Assembly (NCBI GenBank): GCA_965243485.1
Contig: CBDEVP010000001.1
Coordinates: forward strand, 1 to 64,000
Origin: UBA7330 sp965243485
GTDB lineage: Bacteria > Bacteroidota > Bacteroidia > Cytophagales > Cyclobacteriaceae
DNA: 64,000 bases
Direction of reading: 5' to 3'
Part shown: piece after piece, positions 61,499 to 64,000 of the stretch
Layout: each line of letters starts with the position of its first letter
Position numbering within the stretch: the first letter of the stretch is position 1
Made by a program: the position numbers and the translations under genes
Notes under the pieces: model-generated
Seen by the model: the letters and a program-made list of their open reading frames with translations, nothing else
What the model was told of the DNA's origin: nothing
The model's database searches: none

Positions 61499-62620
61499 TT
61501 ATACCGATTCCTTTTGTATGAAAACCGGCAATGTCTTAATGATAAGCTTCAGGTCAAATAAAAATGAGCGCTTCCTTGCGTAGGCCTTATCCAACTCAAT
61601 CCGCTCTTCATTTGTCACTTCATCGGTTCCACGTTTTTTCACCTGCCAAAGACCTGTGAGTCCGGAAGGCGCCAGAAACCTTTCAGCATATTCATCTACT
61701 GTCAGTCTTTCTGCCTCATACAGAGGGAGTGGACGGTTACCAACAATTGACATATCTCCCTTTAAAATATTCAGGAGCTGCGGCAACTCATCCAGGCTGG
61801 TATTTCGCAGGAATTTACCAAGTCTCGTGACACGCGGATCATTTTGTATCTTATAAAAGACATCTGCATTTCCGTCACTTTTTTGGTATTGATTACGATC
61901 TGATAACTCCTTTAACTTTTTGTCTGCGTCCTTGACCATCGTCCTGAACTTATAGAAATCAAAGATTTTGTAATTGGTACCGGCCCTTTGGGAAATGTAG
62001 AATATTGGGCCAGAAGACTCGAGTTTGATCAGGATGGCAATAATCAGTAAGATGGGCGACAATATGATCAAGGCCGTTCCAGAAAAGACAATATCAAAAA
62101 CCCGCTTCAATAGCAGATCATGGTAGTTATTCTTGATCTCATTTTTCTCATCATTGATCGTGCGATTCAATCTCCTGAGCTTTCTGGAAAACTCAATTTT
62201 GAAGATCAGGTCATTCAATTTGATTTTTGTTGAAAAACAACCATCTATACCAAGCACAGAGCTTGTTCGGTTGTCTATCACATTATCGGCAATAGAAAAG
62301 ATAATAAGTGCAACCGGTCCAAATCCACTTTTCTTCTTTAGATCTGAAAATCCAGCGCTTTTCAAAGAATTGATGTAAAAGTCTGAAATTAAAATGGCTT
62401 CCGGCAGCTTTCTATTCGGAGGATTCTTAAGAAAATGCATTAATTGATCGACCGAATTAATACTAATAAGTTCAAACAAACCATTGTCTAAACTCTCAAT
62501 GTGATCTGGTATATCTTCTCCCAGATACCAAATGATCCCATTTGATGGTTCATTACTTAATGTAATATTGATATTCTCTTCAATTTCAAATTGTTCAAGC
62601 TTTGGTGATTCCTGTAACAT
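61499..62620 (-). CDS. Initiating sugar-phosphate transferase with N-terminal receiver-like domain
   Basis: Predicted 373 residues. Residues about 20-150 look like a response-regulator receiver fold: a GIIWYLGEDI start, AILISDFYI with a candidate phospho-Asp near residue 100, ALIIFSI with the Ser/Thr position, and GIDGCFSTKI with the conserved Lys. From about 175 follows a bacterial sugar transferase: one helix (VFDIVFSGTALIILSPILLIIAILI), then GPIFYISQRAGTNYKIFDFYKFRTM, RLGKFLRNTSLDELPQLLNILKGDMSIVGNRPLP and the PSGLTGLWQV motif. Such enzymes place the first sugar-1-phosphate on undecaprenyl phosphate. The classical four or five N-terminal helices are absent, being replaced by the receiver-like domain. 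A response regulator gene lies 12 bp upstream, so phospho-control of initiation is possible. Confidence 0.87.
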   Translation of the reverse strand: MLQESPKLEQFEIEENINITLSNEPSNGIIWYLGEDIPDHIESLDNGLFELISINSVDQLMHFLKNPPNRKLPEAILISDFYINSLKSAGFSDLKKKSGFGPVALIIFSIADNVIDNRTSSVLGIDGCFSTKIKLNDLIFKIEFSRKLRRLNRTINDEKNEIKNNYHDLLLKRVFDIVFSGTALIILSPILLIIAILIKLESSGPIFYISQRAGTNYKIFDFYKFRTMVKDADKKLKELSDRNQYQKSDGNADVFYKIQNDPRVTRLGKFLRNTSLDELPQLLNILKGDMSIVGNRPLPLYEAERLTVDEYAERFLAPSGLTGLWQVKKRGTDEVTNEERIELDKAYARKRSFLFDLKLIIKTLPVFIQKESV

Positions 62621-62632
62621 GGCGGTGAAATT

Positions 62633-63028
62633 TTATTGTTTAATTAGTAGTGATTCATGAACTGTTTGTGTAAAGCTTTTGGGGTTAAAGGGTTTATGTA
62701 TAATCTTGACAGAGTTTGTTAGTCCTGGCTCCTGAAGTAAATGATTGGGTTTCACACCCGTAATAAGAATGGTAGGAATTCCTTTATACAGAAGGTCATT
62801 TCGTAAGTATTCAATGAATTCGAGCCCGTTAATTTCCGGCAAAAGGTAGTCCGTTATGATCAGGTCAACCTTGTTGCCGGCTTTTATCCAGTTCAGTGCC
62901 TTAGCTACATCCTTGAAGCTCTTTACGTTGTATACTGGTTTTAGCAGCCCATTTATCAACAATGTCATACTTCGAGAATCTTCAATTAGCAAAATATTCC
63001 TTTTCTTAACAGGTATATTTCCAAACAT
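62633..63028 (-). CDS. Stand-alone response regulator (receiver domain only)
   Basis: Predicted 131 residues from ATG 63028; a TTG five codons earlier is less likely. The receiver motifs are complete: NILLIEDSRSMTLLIN with the acidic pair, VDLIITDYLLPEINGLEFI with the phosphoacceptor Asp60, PTILITGV with the Thr, and KIIHKPFNPKSF with the Lys-Pro. There is no output domain. Its stop is 12 bp from the sugar transferase gene, which has its own receiver-like domain, so the two probably act together, perhaps by hetero-dimerisation. The cognate histidine kinase is not in the window. It begins the minus-strand block of polysaccharide genes at this end. Confidence 0.9.
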   Translation of the reverse strand: MFGNIPVKKRNILLIEDSRSMTLLINGLLKPVYNVKSFKDVAKALNWIKAGNKVDLIITDYLLPEINGLEFIEYLRNDLLYKGIPTILITGVKPNHLLQEPGLTNSVKIIHKPFNPKSFTQTVHESLLIKQ

Positions 63029-63692
63029 TTTATCTAAAATCAACGAAGAGCAACTTTGTTACTCCCCTGAACCATTATACTTACAATCGGAAAGAATGAA
63101 TTGATGTCTGATTTTCAATCATCAATCATCTTCATTTTACTTAACCGTTAAGTATTTGACTTAAACAAAACACCAATAGACACCTGGACACCAGGGGGGG
63201 TTCACCAGAGCATTGACCCTGAATAAAACGATCAACCGGCACCATTGAAAATGGCCGGGATAAACCTCCTGTGATAAATAGATTGAAAATTCGACGAACA
63301 CGAAAGTGTCGAACTGAATGAAAACGGGGTATATAAATAAACCCCAGGTCGAGTGAATTGGCTGCAGTGATCAAAATACGGCGGTTAAAATTTTCACTAA
63401 GTGATTTCCCTTAGATATACTAAGTGAAACACCTAGGGTGCTAAGGTATATATAAACTTAAAAAAATACCAGAAAATATTATTTATATTACAATAATTTC
63501 ATCTATAAATAATTTAGCCATATTTTTTTAAAAAAAGAAGAAAAGACTACTCATTTTAATTAGGATATTGAAAAATTTCCAATCAGAATTTTGAAGACTT
63601 TTAATTACACTCTTTTACGGTATGTAAAATTCATTTACAGACTATTCGCATCTATTGCATTGACATCTTTGATTTTTATATTTCGAATCTGA
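63029..63692. other. AT-rich intergenic region with hairpins and direct repeats
   Basis: About 660 bp with no credible gene; the 77-codon frame at 63141-63374 has no family features. On the plus strand two hairpins are visible: 63236-63258 (CCGG, then CCATT closing a GAA loop, with a 2-base bulge) and 63298-63309 (ACAC-GAAA-GTGT). A 9-bp direct repeat ACTAAGTGA occurs at 63396 and 63419. The stretch 63450-63640 is almost pure A/T. The region must hold promoters for the response regulator gene and for the plus-strand gene at 63693, but no convincing TAnnTTTG pair was found. Confidence 0.6.
63396..63427. promoter_or_regulatory. Direct repeat ACTAAGTGA, candidate operator
   Basis: Two exact 9-bp copies lie 23 bp apart start to start, about two helical turns. 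The first copy is part of a near-palindrome TCACTAAGTGA (63394-63404). The spacing suits a dimeric regulator upstream of either flanking gene. Confidence 0.35.
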
Positions 63693-64000
63693 ATGACGAC
63701 ATTGATACTTGGTGCCAGCGGAGCCACCGGCAGGTTACTAACTGAACAACTCCTGCAAAATGGTCATTTTGTAAAAGTATTGGTTCGTTCACCTGAAAGC
63801 TTGCCGGAGAACTGGCTAAAGAATAACAGGGTACATATAATAGAGGCCAGCATAAATGATCTCTCCTTAAAAGATATGGCAGAACATCTCAATCATTGTG
63901 ATTCAGTGGCTTGCTGTCTGGGACATAACCTGACCTTGAAAGGTATCTACGGACAACCTCGCCAACTTGTGACAGATGCTGTCCGGCTGGTCGTCAACTG
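63693..64000 (+). CDS. NAD(P)-binding (NmrA/atypical SDR-like) protein, 3' end outside window
   Basis: Open from ATG 63693 to the window end, 102 codons. MTTLILGASGATGRLLTEQLL is a Rossmann GxxGxxG motif of atypical SDRs; VKVLVRSPESLPENW and HIIEASINDLSLKDM follow as in NAD(P)H-binding proteins that sense or reduce small molecules, and CDSVACCLGHN fits the next strand. Substrate and full length cannot be judged because most of the C-terminal half is missing. It is divergent from the response regulator and probably not part of the polysaccharide locus. Confidence 0.8.
   Translation, partial: MTTLILGASGATGRLLTEQLLQNGHFVKVLVRSPESLPENWLKNNRVHIIEASINDLSLKDMAEHLNHCDSVACCLGHNLTLKGIYGQPRQLVTDAVRLVVN

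Noticed and set aside
63141..63374. Minus-strand frame of 77 codons
   Set aside because: Basic and low-complexity translation without domain features, overlapping the hairpins; no upstream promoter or homologous pattern.

Overview
The window reads as a chromosomal segment of a Bacteroidota bacterium, most likely a marine-type member of the order Cytophagales. Support comes from a PorP/SprF-family protein, type IX secretion (T9SS) C-terminal sorting domains of both type B (gliding-motility-associated) and type A, DUF6146 and DUF5989/SxtJ families, absence of obvious Shine-Dalgarno sites, and TTTG-N20-TAnnTTTG-like promoters. No rRNA, tRNA, CRISPR array or intact insertion sequence was seen. 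The order-level assignment is inference.

Left part (1-9311): a short catabolic run for a rhamnose-rich, probably sulfated polysaccharide. It has a sulfatase (cut by the window edge), a GH106-like rhamnosidase and a secreted GH78 rhamnosidase fused to a C-terminal serine esterase-type domain. Between the rhamnosidases sit a small PLDc_N-type membrane peptide, a DUF6146 lipoprotein and an EamA transporter.

Housekeeping part (9382-20382): a frameshifted DUF4143 ATPase pseudogene, a TSUP permease, an SlyD-like FKBP isomerase with a clear terminator, a polyprenyl diphosphate synthase, and a three-gene run of PhzF-like protein, glycerophosphate acyltransferase and GpsA. A small decayed patch follows: intact HigA antitoxin, truncated HigB, PIN-domain fragment and a possible aspartic protease fragment. 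Then come an M48/Ste24-like peptidase, a coiled-coil protein and PorP/SprF.

Secreted-protein part (20512-29823): a 1408-residue PKD protein with a type B T9SS signal, divergent from porP/sprF and followed at 2-5 bp spacings by an unknown 196-residue protein, a small secreted Ig-like protein and a 941-residue propeller protein with a type A signal. A GH43/GH117-like five-bladed propeller protein ends the run.

Right part (29839-62620): a large surface polysaccharide locus. It contains a branched-sugar cassette (RfbF cytidylyltransferase, SDR, three C-methyltransferase-family proteins), seven glycosyltransferases or transferase-like proteins, and an SGNH hydrolase-carbamoyltransferase-DUF5989-SxtJ module. 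The assembly genes are Wzz/BY-kinase-like, Wzy-like and Wzx-like proteins, a half-size TolC-like protein and a receiver-sugar transferase fusion. A 2.8-kiloresidue T9SS adhesin with 14 cadherin-like repeats is embedded in it. A response regulator sits at its upstream end, followed by about 660 bp of AT-rich noncoding DNA with hairpins and direct repeats, and then the start of an NAD(P)-binding protein that runs off the window.
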